This document shows, piece by piece, positions 43,136-55,764 of a stretch of 64,000 nucleotides of DNA; positions within the stretch are counted from its first letter, which is position 1; every line of letters begins with the position of its first letter. Origin of the DNA: Magicicada septendecula (Eukaryota > Arthropoda > Insecta > Hemiptera > Cicadidae); assembly GCA_034769895.1 (NCBI GenBank), contig CM068367.1:693626654-693690653 (forward strand), in the 5' to 3' direction. The position numbers and the translations under genes are program-made. The notes under the pieces were generated by a model. That model was given only the letters and a program-made list of their open reading frames with translations, was not told where the DNA came from and ran no database searches.

Positions 43136-46100
43136 TGTAACGTTTGGCATAACGTTACAATTCGGGAACCTGGTTAATTGGCTCAGGTCAATTAAACAGG
43201 CTGCCATTATCTTTATCAAATCATAAATAACTGGAAAGTAAACAAAAGTTAAATAGGATCCCGTGAATTGAGGAATATTGACAGGGGTTTGTAGATTTAT
43301 TCACTCACCTTTTTGGACCATGACATCTCTTTATTACATAAAGTTTTAACATCTCCGAAGAAATTTAGCAATGAGTATATTAAAAGTAAAAAACATTTGC
43401 ATCTCTTGTACAAATAGAATTAGATTAATTAATGAGTTAACATAGCTTTTACTGCCCTCGGATCCGAGTATTTTGTTTCAGTATATGATATTAAAATTAT
43501 CATCTTTATTTCGTGCCATCTGAAGAATGGGCTTATTTAACTTTAACGTGTTATATTCATAAAAGCCTTAAACTTAACACATATTATTAATAAGCATGAA
43601 ATTACAATTTTATGGTAATTAAGTCAGTCTTTCGTGTTTTACTTTACTTTCATTGGTTAATTAAGTGTCTATCATGTATTATTTTAAGTTAAGTTCTGAA
43701 CCACGGAAGTAGAACTTCCGTGATACTTGAGTGTAACATCGTCGGCGAATCGGCGCTTCTATTGGTTGTGCAGGGTGTCTTGGAGATCTTCTGGCTATCG
43801 TGTTTTGGTGAAATCTGCTGTCATTCCTAAAGATGAGTCGTCTGTTGGGTCTGTAGATTCTTGTGGTAGATTTTGGGTTGTAACTTTCACTGGTATTCAC
43901 ATTGTTGTACCGCACATGTTACTTACGTTTAACAGTTACATTTTAACAGTTTAACATCACATTTAGGTGATGTTAGTTTGTTACAGAGATGTCATTGTCT
44001 TACACTCACTTCATTTTCGACATTTTTACATCATCCGGCTATCTCACACAAGCGTCTCCTCGTTTATAGGTTTTTATATTGTCTACATACTTTTGTACGC
44101 TGTATCAGCAGCGGTGTCTGAGATACAACTGAACTGGCTAAGTATAGGGGTGAAGAGGCTGTCCGCGCGCGGGTAGCTTGTCAGCGTAAAAGTAGTTCCA
44201 TATTCGATTAATATTTACTCGATTATTCTCTGACATATTTAACTATATTTAATTATACTACGGTATCTCTCACTTAGTATTTTATTATTGTACATCATTA
44301 TGTTTTTTATCAAGTTCTGATTTAATACAATTATTAGTCATATTCACGGGTAATTATGCGTGTTGATGCCGGTTTCGGCAGGTTAAAGCCGGGTTAATTA
44401 TTAAGGGGTGTTATCGCAATTTTATTATAGAATTCTTTTTGATTTTAAAACTATTTATTTTGGGTATTATGGCGGGGTTACATTATCATTTTTTTTTGGG
44501 GTTTGGTTCTGTTTTAATGTGAGATTTTAAATTTCTTTTATTTCATTTTTTTCCTTGTTTAAAATCGTCACATACTCCTCCGCTTAAATATCGACACCGG
44601 GTTTTTTTTTGTGAGCAACGTACTGGGAGTATGCTCGGGGATTTCTGTGTTAAAATTTAATTTAGTACAAGATTTGTTTTCTCTATATCTCTTTAAATGA
44701 TCTTGTTCATTTAAATGTTCTCCTCCGTGAAATTCCCTTTATCTCACTTCTTACCATGCTAATTTATATTTTAATTCTTAATACTAATTTCCTTAATTAT
44801 CCGTAACTCACAATATCGTGGCCCGACTGATTACATTTTGCATACTCTAACTCTAGTAGTTAGTTTTCTGCACTTTCTTTAACTCTTGTAAAGAATTTTT
44901 CAGTGCGGCGCCGTTGTGACTTGTTACGTTACCTATATATAATTCTTAATTCTACTACAGAAATCTAAAGCCAATCCCATACTTGACCTTAGATTCATTC
45001 TTATCCTAATTTCTTATGCTACTGAGAGAATCGGAATTTCACGAAGATAATAATTTTTGTTTTTAAATGATCAGCTGTAATACATAAACAAAAGGAGACA
45101 AACACTTTACTTTCAACGATCAGCTGTTACTGTGGAATGTGGGTCAAACTAGTTTTCTTCAAACAATGGCATTGTTTATGCGTACAAAGGGGGGAGTTAA
45201 CTCGAGGGAGAGAATATCTCTATTGTTCCATTTAACAATAGCTAACGGACACCTTATTAACTTGCACAGGCTTGCTTCAAAAAAAAAAAGGGGTGGAGTG
45301 AGCGATGCGTACGCAATGTTACGGCCCGTTACTAAGCTGAGTTTTGTTACACTTTTATAATTATAATTATACTAACGTGTTATAATAATTTACGATATTA
45401 TTAAACTTTTTATTTTAAATGACTTATTATTTATTATTATTACTTTGGTCTGATTTAAGAGACGGTTTCTTTTTGTTTCGAACTCGTTTGTTTACTTCGG
45501 GAAGCATCATTCCATAAAATTAATTAGTACACTCGTTTTATTTAGTCAGTAGTTCATATAACTCATCGTGTCAATAGAAACACGAATTACACATTTATGC
45601 AGGCTTGTACAGGAAAACTACAGAACTGATATTGTCGCAAAATTGACGTGTTAGAGACTGAATACTTTGACACGTACATACATGAATTGGTATAATACAA
45701 TCTAATCTTTTCCCGTATAATCATATACGAGTATGTGCGTAATCTCACACAAAATATACACTTATATTTATACACTTATAAATATCGTCAATATTATTCA
45801 TATATGCTACTTAGAAAAAGGCTAAGTACAATTTCCTCTAAGTACAATGTAAGTACAATATACTACTTTTACATACAATTTCCTAACTGAGTGCATAGAT
45901 ATACAGCATAGAGTATTTTATAATTGACACTAAGTACACTAACCATTTACACAACATGAAACCAAAAACAGTGGCGCATTTTAATAATAAAATTATTTAC
46001 TTGTTTTTTTTTTTTTTATTCGATTTAATTTTCAACATGTGTCTGAAATCTTTTGTTACTGGGCAAGGGGTCACACACTTTGTAATACAATAGGGGGAGG

Positions 46101-46506
46101 TGATGTATTGTCTACTCGAGGTGGCAGAGCGTAACAAAGGGTAGTTTGGTACAAGCGGGAACAGGTCATTTTCTTGTCTGAGATTGTCGTTAAACAGACA
46201 AGTTGGGAATGCATTTTTAAACAGGTTTTACCCTAGGCTTACAATGTTTAAATAATTATTATATTATATTTAAATATCCTTACCTTATATATCATGGTTA
46301 TTATATTATATTATATTATTACACCACATAATGATTATAAAAACACACTATCCTAATTCTGAATTTACTTACTTCAATTCTTCCTTTTGCGTATTTTAAA
46401 TTAACATTCATAGAGTGAATAATTCTACCACATATTAAATGACAAACACAGGGCATTTTATCTTGCTAATTATCATTTATTCAGCAATTAAGCAGAGTGG
46501 CGCATT
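43136..46506. repeat. Macrosatellite copy 13 (class B, 3,371 bp)
   Basis: Private A at 43371, T at 43402 and T at 44318. It begins an uninterrupted run of class B copies (13-16) with T9G4 restored in copies 13-15. Confidence 0.97.
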
Positions 46507-49500
46507 TGTAACGTTTGGCATAACGTTACAATTCGGGAACCTGGTTAATTGGCTCAGGTCAATTAAACAGGCTGCCATTATCTTTATCAAATCATAAATA
46601 ACTGGAAAGTAAACAAAAGTTAAATAGGATCCCGTGAATTGAGGAATATTGACAGGGGTTTGTAGATTTATTCACTCACCTTTTTGGACCATGACATCTC
46701 TTTATTACATAAAGTTTTAACATCTCCGAAGAAATTTAGCATTGAGTATATTAAAAGTAAAAAACATTTGCACCTCTTGTACAAATAGAATTAGATTAAT
46801 TAATGAGTTAACATAGCTTTTACTGCCCTCGGATCCGAGTATTTTGTTTCAGTATATGATATTAAAATTATCATCTTTATTTCGTGCCATCTGAAGAATG
46901 GGCTTATTTAACTTTAACGTGTTATATTCATAAAAGCCTTAAACTTAACACATATTATTAATAAGCATGAAATTACAATTTTATGGTAATTAAGTCAGTC
47001 TTTCGTGTTTTACTTTACTTTCATTGGTTAATTAAGTGTCTATCATGTATTATTTTAAGTTAAGTTCTGAACCACGGAAGTAGAACTTCCGTGATACTTG
47101 AGTGTAACATCGTCGGCGAATCGGCGCTTCTATTGGTTGTGCAGGGTGTCTTGGAGATCTTCTGGCTATCGTGTTTTGGTGAAATCTGCTGTCATTCCTA
47201 AAGATGAGTCGTCTGTTGGGTCTGTAGATTCTTGTGGTAGATTTTGGGTTGTAACTTTCACTGGTATTCACATTGTTGTACCGCACATGTTACTTACGTT
47301 TAACAGTTACATTTTAACAGTTTAACATCACATTTAGGTGATGTTAGTTTGTTACAGAGATGTCATTGTCTTACACTCACTTCATTTTCGACATTTTTAC
47401 ATCATCCGGCTATCTCACACAAGCGTCTCCTCGTTTATAGGTTTTTATATTGTCTACATACTTTTGTACGCTGTATCAGCAGCGGTGTCTGAGATACAAC
47501 TGAACTGGCTAAGTATAGGGGTGAAGAGGCTGTCCGCGCGCGGGTAGCTTGTCAGCGTAAAAGTAGTTCCATATTCGATTAATATTTACTCGATTATTCT
47601 CTGACATATTTAACTATATTTAATTATACTACGGTATCTCTCACTTAGTATTTTATTATTGTACATCATTATGTTTTTTATCAAGTTCCGATTTAATACA
47701 ATTATTAGTCATATTCACGGGTAATTATGCGTGTTGATGCCGGTTTCGGCAGGTTAAAGCCGGGTTAATTATTAAGGGGTGTTATCGCAATTTTATTATA
47801 GAATTCTTTTTGATTTTAAAACTATTTATTTTGGGTATTATGGCGGGGTTACATTATCATTTTTTTTTGGGGTTTGGTTCTGTTTTAATGTGAGATTTTA
47901 AATTTCTTTTATTTCATTTTTTTCCTTGTTTAAAATCGTCACATACTCCTCCGCTTAAATATCGACACCGGGTTTTTTTTTGTGAGCAACGTACTGGGAG
48001 TATGCTCGGGGATTTCTGTGTTAAAATTTAATTTAGTACAAGATTTGTTTTCTCTATATCTCTTTAAATGATCTTGTTCATTTAAATGTTCTCCTCCGTG
48101 AAATTCCCTTTATCTCACTTCTTACCATGCTAATTTATATTTTAATTCTTAATACTAATTTCCTTAATTATCCGTAACTCACAATATCGTGGCCCGACTG
48201 ATTACATTTTGCATACTCTAACTCTAGTAGTTAGTTTTCTGCACTTTCTTTAACTCTTGTAAAGAATTTTTCAGTGCGGCGCCGTTGTGACTTGTTACGT
48301 TACCTATATATAATTCTTAATTCTACTACAGAAATCTAAAGCCAATCCCATACTTGACCTTAGATTCATTCTTATCCTAATTTCTTATGCTACTGAGAGA
48401 ATCGGAATTTCACGAAGATAATAATTTTTGTTTTTAAATGATCAGCTGTAATACATAAACAAAAGGAGACAAACACTTTACTTTCAACGATCAGCTGTTA
48501 CTGTGGAATGTGGGTCAAACTAGTTTTCTTCAAACAATGGCATTGTTTATGCGTACAAAGGGGGGAGTTAACTCGAGGGAGAGAATATCTCTATTGTTCC
48601 ATTTAACAATAGCTAACGGACACCTTATTAACTTGCACAGGCTTGCTTCAAAAAAAAAAAGGGGTGGAGTGAGCGATGCGTACGCAATGTTACGGCCCGT
48701 TACTAAGCTGAGTTTTGTTACACTTTTATAATTATAATTATACTAACGTGTTATAATAATTTACGATATTATTAAACTTTTTATTTTAAATGACTTATTA
48801 TTTATTATTATTACTTTGGTCTGATTTAAGAGACGGTTTCTTTTTGTTTCGAACTCGTTTGTTTACTTCGGGAAGCATCATTCCATAAAATTAATTAGTA
48901 CACTCGTTTTATTTAGTCAGTAGTTCATATAACTCATCGTGTCAATAGAAACACGAATTACACATTTATGCAGGCTTGTACAGGAAAACTACAGAACTGA
49001 TATTGTCGCAAAATTGACGTGTTAGAGACTGAATACTTTGACACGTACATACATGAATTGGTATAATACAATCTAATCTTTTCCCGTATAATCATATACG
49101 AGTATGTGCGTAATCTCACACAAAATATACACTTATATTTATACACTTATAAATATCGTCAATATTATTCATATATGCTACTTAGAAAAAGGCTAAGTAC
49201 AATTTCCTCTAAGTACAATGTAAGTACAATATACTACTTTTACATACAATTTCCTAACTGAGTGCATAGATATACAGCATAGAGTATTTTATAATTGACA
49301 CTAAGTACACTAACCATTTACACAACATGAAACCAAAAACAGTGGCGCATTTTAATAATAAAATTATTTACTTGTTTTTTTTTTTTTTATTCGATTTAAT
49401 TTTCAACATGTGTCTGAAATCTTTTGTTACTGGGCAAGGGGTCACACACTTTGTAATACAATAGGGGGAGGTGATGTATTGTCTACTCGAGGTGGCAGAG

Positions 49501-49877
49501 CGTAACAAAGGGTAGTTTGGTACAAGCGGGAACAGGTCATTTTCTTGTCTGAGATTGTCGTTAAACAGACAAGTTGGGAATGCATTTTTAAACAGGTTTT
49601 ACCCTAGGCTTACAATGTTTAAATAATTATTATATTATATTTAAATATCCTTACCTTATATATCATGGTTATTATATTATATTATATTATTACACCACAT
49701 AATGATTATAAAAACACACTATCCTAATTCTGAATTTACTTACTTCAATTCTTCCTTTTGCGTATTTTAAATTAACATTCATAGAGTGAATAATTCTACC
49801 ACATATTAAATGACAAACACAGGGCATTTTATCTTGCTAATTATCATTTATTCAGCAATTAAGCAGAGTGGCGCATT
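46507..49877. repeat. Macrosatellite copy 14 (class B, 3,371 bp)
   Basis: Matches the class B consensus; I saw no private changes. By eye it is indistinguishable from copy 15, which would fit a very recent duplication. Confidence 0.97.
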
Positions 49878-52800
49878 TGTAACGTTTGGCATAACGTTAC
49901 AATTCGGGAACCTGGTTAATTGGCTCAGGTCAATTAAACAGGCTGCCATTATCTTTATCAAATCATAAATAACTGGAAAGTAAACAAAAGTTAAATAGGA
50001 TCCCGTGAATTGAGGAATATTGACAGGGGTTTGTAGATTTATTCACTCACCTTTTTGGACCATGACATCTCTTTATTACATAAAGTTTTAACATCTCCGA
50101 AGAAATTTAGCATTGAGTATATTAAAAGTAAAAAACATTTGCACCTCTTGTACAAATAGAATTAGATTAATTAATGAGTTAACATAGCTTTTACTGCCCT
50201 CGGATCCGAGTATTTTGTTTCAGTATATGATATTAAAATTATCATCTTTATTTCGTGCCATCTGAAGAATGGGCTTATTTAACTTTAACGTGTTATATTC
50301 ATAAAAGCCTTAAACTTAACACATATTATTAATAAGCATGAAATTACAATTTTATGGTAATTAAGTCAGTCTTTCGTGTTTTACTTTACTTTCATTGGTT
50401 AATTAAGTGTCTATCATGTATTATTTTAAGTTAAGTTCTGAACCACGGAAGTAGAACTTCCGTGATACTTGAGTGTAACATCGTCGGCGAATCGGCGCTT
50501 CTATTGGTTGTGCAGGGTGTCTTGGAGATCTTCTGGCTATCGTGTTTTGGTGAAATCTGCTGTCATTCCTAAAGATGAGTCGTCTGTTGGGTCTGTAGAT
50601 TCTTGTGGTAGATTTTGGGTTGTAACTTTCACTGGTATTCACATTGTTGTACCGCACATGTTACTTACGTTTAACAGTTACATTTTAACAGTTTAACATC
50701 ACATTTAGGTGATGTTAGTTTGTTACAGAGATGTCATTGTCTTACACTCACTTCATTTTCGACATTTTTACATCATCCGGCTATCTCACACAAGCGTCTC
50801 CTCGTTTATAGGTTTTTATATTGTCTACATACTTTTGTACGCTGTATCAGCAGCGGTGTCTGAGATACAACTGAACTGGCTAAGTATAGGGGTGAAGAGG
50901 CTGTCCGCGCGCGGGTAGCTTGTCAGCGTAAAAGTAGTTCCATATTCGATTAATATTTACTCGATTATTCTCTGACATATTTAACTATATTTAATTATAC
51001 TACGGTATCTCTCACTTAGTATTTTATTATTGTACATCATTATGTTTTTTATCAAGTTCCGATTTAATACAATTATTAGTCATATTCACGGGTAATTATG
51101 CGTGTTGATGCCGGTTTCGGCAGGTTAAAGCCGGGTTAATTATTAAGGGGTGTTATCGCAATTTTATTATAGAATTCTTTTTGATTTTAAAACTATTTAT
51201 TTTGGGTATTATGGCGGGGTTACATTATCATTTTTTTTTGGGGTTTGGTTCTGTTTTAATGTGAGATTTTAAATTTCTTTTATTTCATTTTTTTCCTTGT
51301 TTAAAATCGTCACATACTCCTCCGCTTAAATATCGACACCGGGTTTTTTTTTGTGAGCAACGTACTGGGAGTATGCTCGGGGATTTCTGTGTTAAAATTT
51401 AATTTAGTACAAGATTTGTTTTCTCTATATCTCTTTAAATGATCTTGTTCATTTAAATGTTCTCCTCCGTGAAATTCCCTTTATCTCACTTCTTACCATG
51501 CTAATTTATATTTTAATTCTTAATACTAATTTCCTTAATTATCCGTAACTCACAATATCGTGGCCCGACTGATTACATTTTGCATACTCTAACTCTAGTA
51601 GTTAGTTTTCTGCACTTTCTTTAACTCTTGTAAAGAATTTTTCAGTGCGGCGCCGTTGTGACTTGTTACGTTACCTATATATAATTCTTAATTCTACTAC
51701 AGAAATCTAAAGCCAATCCCATACTTGACCTTAGATTCATTCTTATCCTAATTTCTTATGCTACTGAGAGAATCGGAATTTCACGAAGATAATAATTTTT
51801 GTTTTTAAATGATCAGCTGTAATACATAAACAAAAGGAGACAAACACTTTACTTTCAACGATCAGCTGTTACTGTGGAATGTGGGTCAAACTAGTTTTCT
51901 TCAAACAATGGCATTGTTTATGCGTACAAAGGGGGGAGTTAACTCGAGGGAGAGAATATCTCTATTGTTCCATTTAACAATAGCTAACGGACACCTTATT
52001 AACTTGCACAGGCTTGCTTCAAAAAAAAAAAGGGGTGGAGTGAGCGATGCGTACGCAATGTTACGGCCCGTTACTAAGCTGAGTTTTGTTACACTTTTAT
52101 AATTATAATTATACTAACGTGTTATAATAATTTACGATATTATTAAACTTTTTATTTTAAATGACTTATTATTTATTATTATTACTTTGGTCTGATTTAA
52201 GAGACGGTTTCTTTTTGTTTCGAACTCGTTTGTTTACTTCGGGAAGCATCATTCCATAAAATTAATTAGTACACTCGTTTTATTTAGTCAGTAGTTCATA
52301 TAACTCATCGTGTCAATAGAAACACGAATTACACATTTATGCAGGCTTGTACAGGAAAACTACAGAACTGATATTGTCGCAAAATTGACGTGTTAGAGAC
52401 TGAATACTTTGACACGTACATACATGAATTGGTATAATACAATCTAATCTTTTCCCGTATAATCATATACGAGTATGTGCGTAATCTCACACAAAATATA
52501 CACTTATATTTATACACTTATAAATATCGTCAATATTATTCATATATGCTACTTAGAAAAAGGCTAAGTACAATTTCCTCTAAGTACAATGTAAGTACAA
52601 TATACTACTTTTACATACAATTTCCTAACTGAGTGCATAGATATACAGCATAGAGTATTTTATAATTGACACTAAGTACACTAACCATTTACACAACATG
52701 AAACCAAAAACAGTGGCGCATTTTAATAATAAAATTATTTACTTGTTTTTTTTTTTTTTATTCGATTTAATTTTCAACATGTGTCTGAAATCTTTTGTTA

Positions 52801-53248
52801 CTGGGCAAGGGGTCACACACTTTGTAATACAATAGGGGGAGGTGATGTATTGTCTACTCGAGGTGGCAGAGCGTAACAAAGGGTAGTTTGGTACAAGCGG
52901 GAACAGGTCATTTTCTTGTCTGAGATTGTCGTTAAACAGACAAGTTGGGAATGCATTTTTAAACAGGTTTTACCCTAGGCTTACAATGTTTAAATAATTA
53001 TTATATTATATTTAAATATCCTTACCTTATATATCATGGTTATTATATTATATTATATTATTACACCACATAATGATTATAAAAACACACTATCCTAATT
53101 CTGAATTTACTTACTTCAATTCTTCCTTTTGCGTATTTTAAATTAACATTCATAGAGTGAATAATTCTACCACATATTAAATGACAAACACAGGGCATTT
53201 TATCTTGCTAATTATCATTTATTCAGCAATTAAGCAGAGTGGCGCATT
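49878..53248. repeat. Macrosatellite copy 15 (class B, 3,371 bp)
   Basis: Last complete copy. Class B consensus, with no difference from copy 14 noticed, including the T14 tract. Confidence 0.97.
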
Positions 53249-54686
53249 TGTAACGTTTGGCATAACGTTACAATTCGGGAACCTGGTTAATTGGCTCAGG
53301 TCAATTAAACAGGCTGCCATTATCTTTATCAAATCATAAATAACTGGAAAGTAAACAAAAGTTAAATAGGATCCCGTGAATTGAGGAATATTGACAGGGG
53401 TTTGTAGATTTATTCACTCACCTTTTTGGACCATGACATCTCTTTATTACATAAAGTTTTAACATCTCCGAAGAAATTTAGCATTGAGTATATTAAAAGT
53501 AAAAAACATTTGCACCTCTTGTACAAATAGAATTAGATTAATTAATGAGTTAACATAGCTTTTACTGCCCTCGGATCCGAGTATTTTGTTTCAGTATATG
53601 ATATTAAAATTATCATCTTTATTTCGTGCCATCTGAAGAATGGGCTTATTTAACTTTAACGTGTTATATTCATAAAAGCCTTAAACTTAACACATATTAT
53701 TAATAAGCATGAAATTACAATTTTATGGTAATTAAGTCAGTCTTTCGTGTTTTACTTTACTTTCATTGGTTAATTAAGTGTCTATCATGTATTATTTTAA
53801 GTTAAGTTCTGAACCACGGAAGTAGAACTTCCGTGATACTTGAGTGTAACATCGTCGGCGAATCGGCGCTTCTATTGGTTGTGCAGGGTGTCTTGGAGAT
53901 CTTCTGGCTATCGTGTTTTGGTGAAATCTGCTGTCATTCCTAAAGATGAGTCGTCTGTTGGGTCTGTAGATTCTTGTGGTAGATTTTGGGTTGTAACTTT
54001 CACTGGTATTCACATTGTTGTACCGCACATGTTACTTACGTTTAACAGTTACATTTTAACAGTTTAACATCACATTTAGGTGATGTTAGTTTGTTACAGA
54101 GATGTCATTGTCTTACACTCACTTCATTTTCGACATTTTTACATCATCCGGCTATCTCACACAAGCGTCTCCTCGTTTATAGGTTTTTATATTGTCTACA
54201 TACTTTTGTACGCTGTATCAGCAGCGGTGTCTGAGATACAACTGAACTGGCTAAGTATAGGGGTGAAGAGGCTGTCCGCGCGCGGGTAGCTTGTCAGCGT
54301 AAAAGTAGTTCCATATTCGATTAATATTTACTCGATTATTCTCTGACATATTTAACTATATTTAATTATACTACGGTATCTCTCACTTAGTATTTTATTA
54401 TTGTACATCATTATGTTTTTTATCAAGTTCCGATTTAATACAATTATTAGTCATATTCACGGGTAATTATGCGTGTTGATGCCGGTTTCGGCAGGTTAAA
54501 GCCGGGTTAATTATTAAGGGGTGTTATAGCAATTTTATTATAGAATTCTTTTTGATTTTAAAACTATTTATTTTGGGTATTATGGCGGGGTTACATTATC
54601 ATTTTTTTTTGGGGGTTTGGTTCTGTTTTAATGTGAGATTTTAAATTTCTTTTATTTCATTTTTTTCCTTGTTTAAAATCGTCACA
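53249..54686. repeat. Macrosatellite copy 16, truncated (class B, 1,438 bp)
   Basis: Homology stops after ...GTCACA at 54686, where full copies continue TACTCCTCC and this one reads GTTGTTGCC. Private A at 54528 (C elsewhere) and T9G5 in the T/G tract (one base longer than other copies). The break is abrupt, with no degenerate transition zone. Confidence 0.97.
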
Positions 54687-55079
54687 GTTGTTGCCTTAGT
54701 GAATAAGTGTCTGAAAATATTTGTAGCAAATTTAATTACATCGGTTTATTCATTGTCACAGAAAGGAATCAAAGGTTTTCACAGATCGGCGCTTCAGGTC
54801 CCCCAAAACAAGAACATATAAAAAATCGCGCTACGGTATGTGGAAATACGTGGCTAGCCGCAAACCTTGTCGACGTTGGCACAAAAATCAGTTAATTGGC
54901 ACAGGTTAGGGAGGGCGCTTGTAGGCCTAAATGGCGCCGCGTTCGATCTTAGGTTTATAGGCTATATGTACTGAATAATGGGCACGTTTTAAGATTTTTA
55001 ATTGCTGATTTAATTTTCGGAACGGCAATAAAGCTGCAGCTAAAGGTATTAAATATGGATAGAAAGATTTTATACCTAT
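54687..55079. other. Right flank of the array, no gene recognised
   Basis: Unique sequence begins abruptly after the truncated copy 16. A 62-codon plus-strand frame (54707-54895) spans it, starting from a non-ATG codon. Its product has no motif I recognise, so I do not call it a gene. A GC-richer patch at about 54915-54955 contains ATGGCGCCGCG. I saw no similarity with the left flank. Confidence 0.5.
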
Positions 55080-55381
55080 AACAATAAGAAGCGGTCGTGG
55101 CGTAGTGGCTAGCGTGTGGCGCTGCTACGCTGTCGGCGCGGGTTCATTTCCCGCCGGGGACCATCTGATTTAGATACGACCGTTCCCCCTCGCAAGGTAA
55201 TGGCAAACCAGCGAGAGGTATCCTGCTTAGTATAAACCTTCCCCAACTAGGCCGTTCGGATCCGGCGTTAAACTGTAGGTCCCATATACCTGTGAGAGAC
55301 TCAGTACCACACGCACCACGGGTATATGCGGGGAGGGTACAAACCAGTCGTAAGACTGAAGGACACTACGAACAATAAGAA
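55080..55381 (+). mobile_element. Complete tRNA-derived SINE with 11-bp target duplication
   Basis: The body, 55091-55370 (280 bp), is bracketed by perfect 11-bp direct repeats AACAATAAGAA at 55080-55090 and 55371-55381, the signature of LINE-machinery insertion. The tRNA-like head has box A TGGCGTAGTGG at 55098-55108 and box B GGTTCATTTCC at 55141-55151, so an internal RNA polymerase III promoter is well supported. The middle contains GGCAAACCAGCGAGAGGTA and CTAGGCCGTTCGGATCC, which I associate from memory with insect SINE bodies, without certainty of family. The 3' end (ACTGAAGGACACTACG) has no poly-A or obvious microsatellite tail. The intact target repeats suggest a fairly recent insertion. 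Confidence 0.9.
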
Positions 55382-55668
55382 CTCTATAAGACTCGAACGT
55401 CAAGCAAAAATTGAGTGTTTTTAGTTGGTGAGGAATAAATTACTGCAGCATAAATATCGTAAACCGAGTATGATGGATAATTGGGTGTGTGTACACGTTC
55501 GAGAGTTATTTGTACTTATGTGGTTTCATATATTTGTCAGTACTTTTGTTAAATACATAATCAACTATTTTATATTGAAACATGTTGTTAAGCAAAATCA
55601 TGAAACGCACTAACCATTCCCGCTGGACGTCGGACAGCAAGGCAAAAACGACAGTGCGTAGCTTTCAC
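55382..55668. other. Unannotated spacer
   Basis: No recognised gene or element. The last 50 bp become GC-richer and include GCTGGACGTCGGAC (55622 onward). That composition resembles the patch at 57030-57130 on the far side of the hAT element. Confidence 0.45.
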
Positions 55669-55764
55669 ATCCATTCGCACGTCGTGTATTTTTTGAAGGA
55701 TGTGCACGACTAAAATTGAGTCCAGCAAGACCAGCAGCTCAAGCCGCACGACGTGCGGATGGAT
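55669..55764. repeat. Inverted repeat, 18-bp arms (17/18), 60-nt loop
   Basis: The left arm 55669-55686 (ATCCATTCGCACGTCGTG) and right arm 55747-55764 (CACGACGTGCGGATGGAT) are reverse complements except for one position. The right arm abuts the target site of the hAT insertion (55765). It may be the foldback of an older small transposon or a hairpin that attracted insertion. Confidence 0.75.

Larger units (their letters stand above)
2693..54686. repeat. Macrosatellite: 3,371-bp unit, 15.43 head-to-tail copies
   Basis: Anchoring on the first shared bases (TGTAACGTT) places unit starts at 2693, 6064, 9436, 12804, 16175, 19546, 22917, 26288, 29658, 33028, 36398, 39768, 43136, 46507, 49878 and 53249. 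Full units are 3,368 to 3,372 bp. Against a 3,371-bp consensus, every length difference is explained by a handful of indels I could locate: homopolymer changes, one 3-bp insertion in copy 2, and single-base losses in copies 11 and 12. The last copy stops after 1,438 bp. All copies have the same orientation. The unit is AT-rich, has no frame longer than 78 codons and no recognised transposon or RNA gene. Private variants in most copies argue that this is a true array and not one unit looped by an assembler. It fits the term macrosatellite; its family is not one I recognise. Confidence 0.99.

Noticed and set aside
2693-54686. Short frames of 62-78 codons repeated once per unit on both strands as possible genes
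   Set aside because: Their products have no recognised motif, several start from non-ATG codons, and frames appear or vanish with homopolymer length between copies. Repetition comes from the array and not from selection.
2693-54686. CRISPR-like array
   Set aside because: The repeat is 3.37 kb long with no short repeats separated by unique spacers, no cas genes, and a eukaryotic context.
2693-54686. Assembly artefact: one unit copied repeatedly by the assembler
   Set aside because: Most copies carry private substitutions or indels and classes are arranged non-trivially, which a simple loop would not produce. Copies 14 and 15, which look identical, could still be affected, so exact copy number is not proven.
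54707-54895. 62-codon plus-strand frame at the right edge of the array as an exon
   Set aside because: It starts from a non-ATG codon, and the product has no recognised motif or codon-level support. It may be decayed repeat DNA.
55098-55151. Functional tRNA gene
   Set aside because: A and B boxes are present, but they belong to a SINE with its own target duplication. The sequence does not continue into a complete tRNA cloverleaf with an acceptor stem that I can pair.
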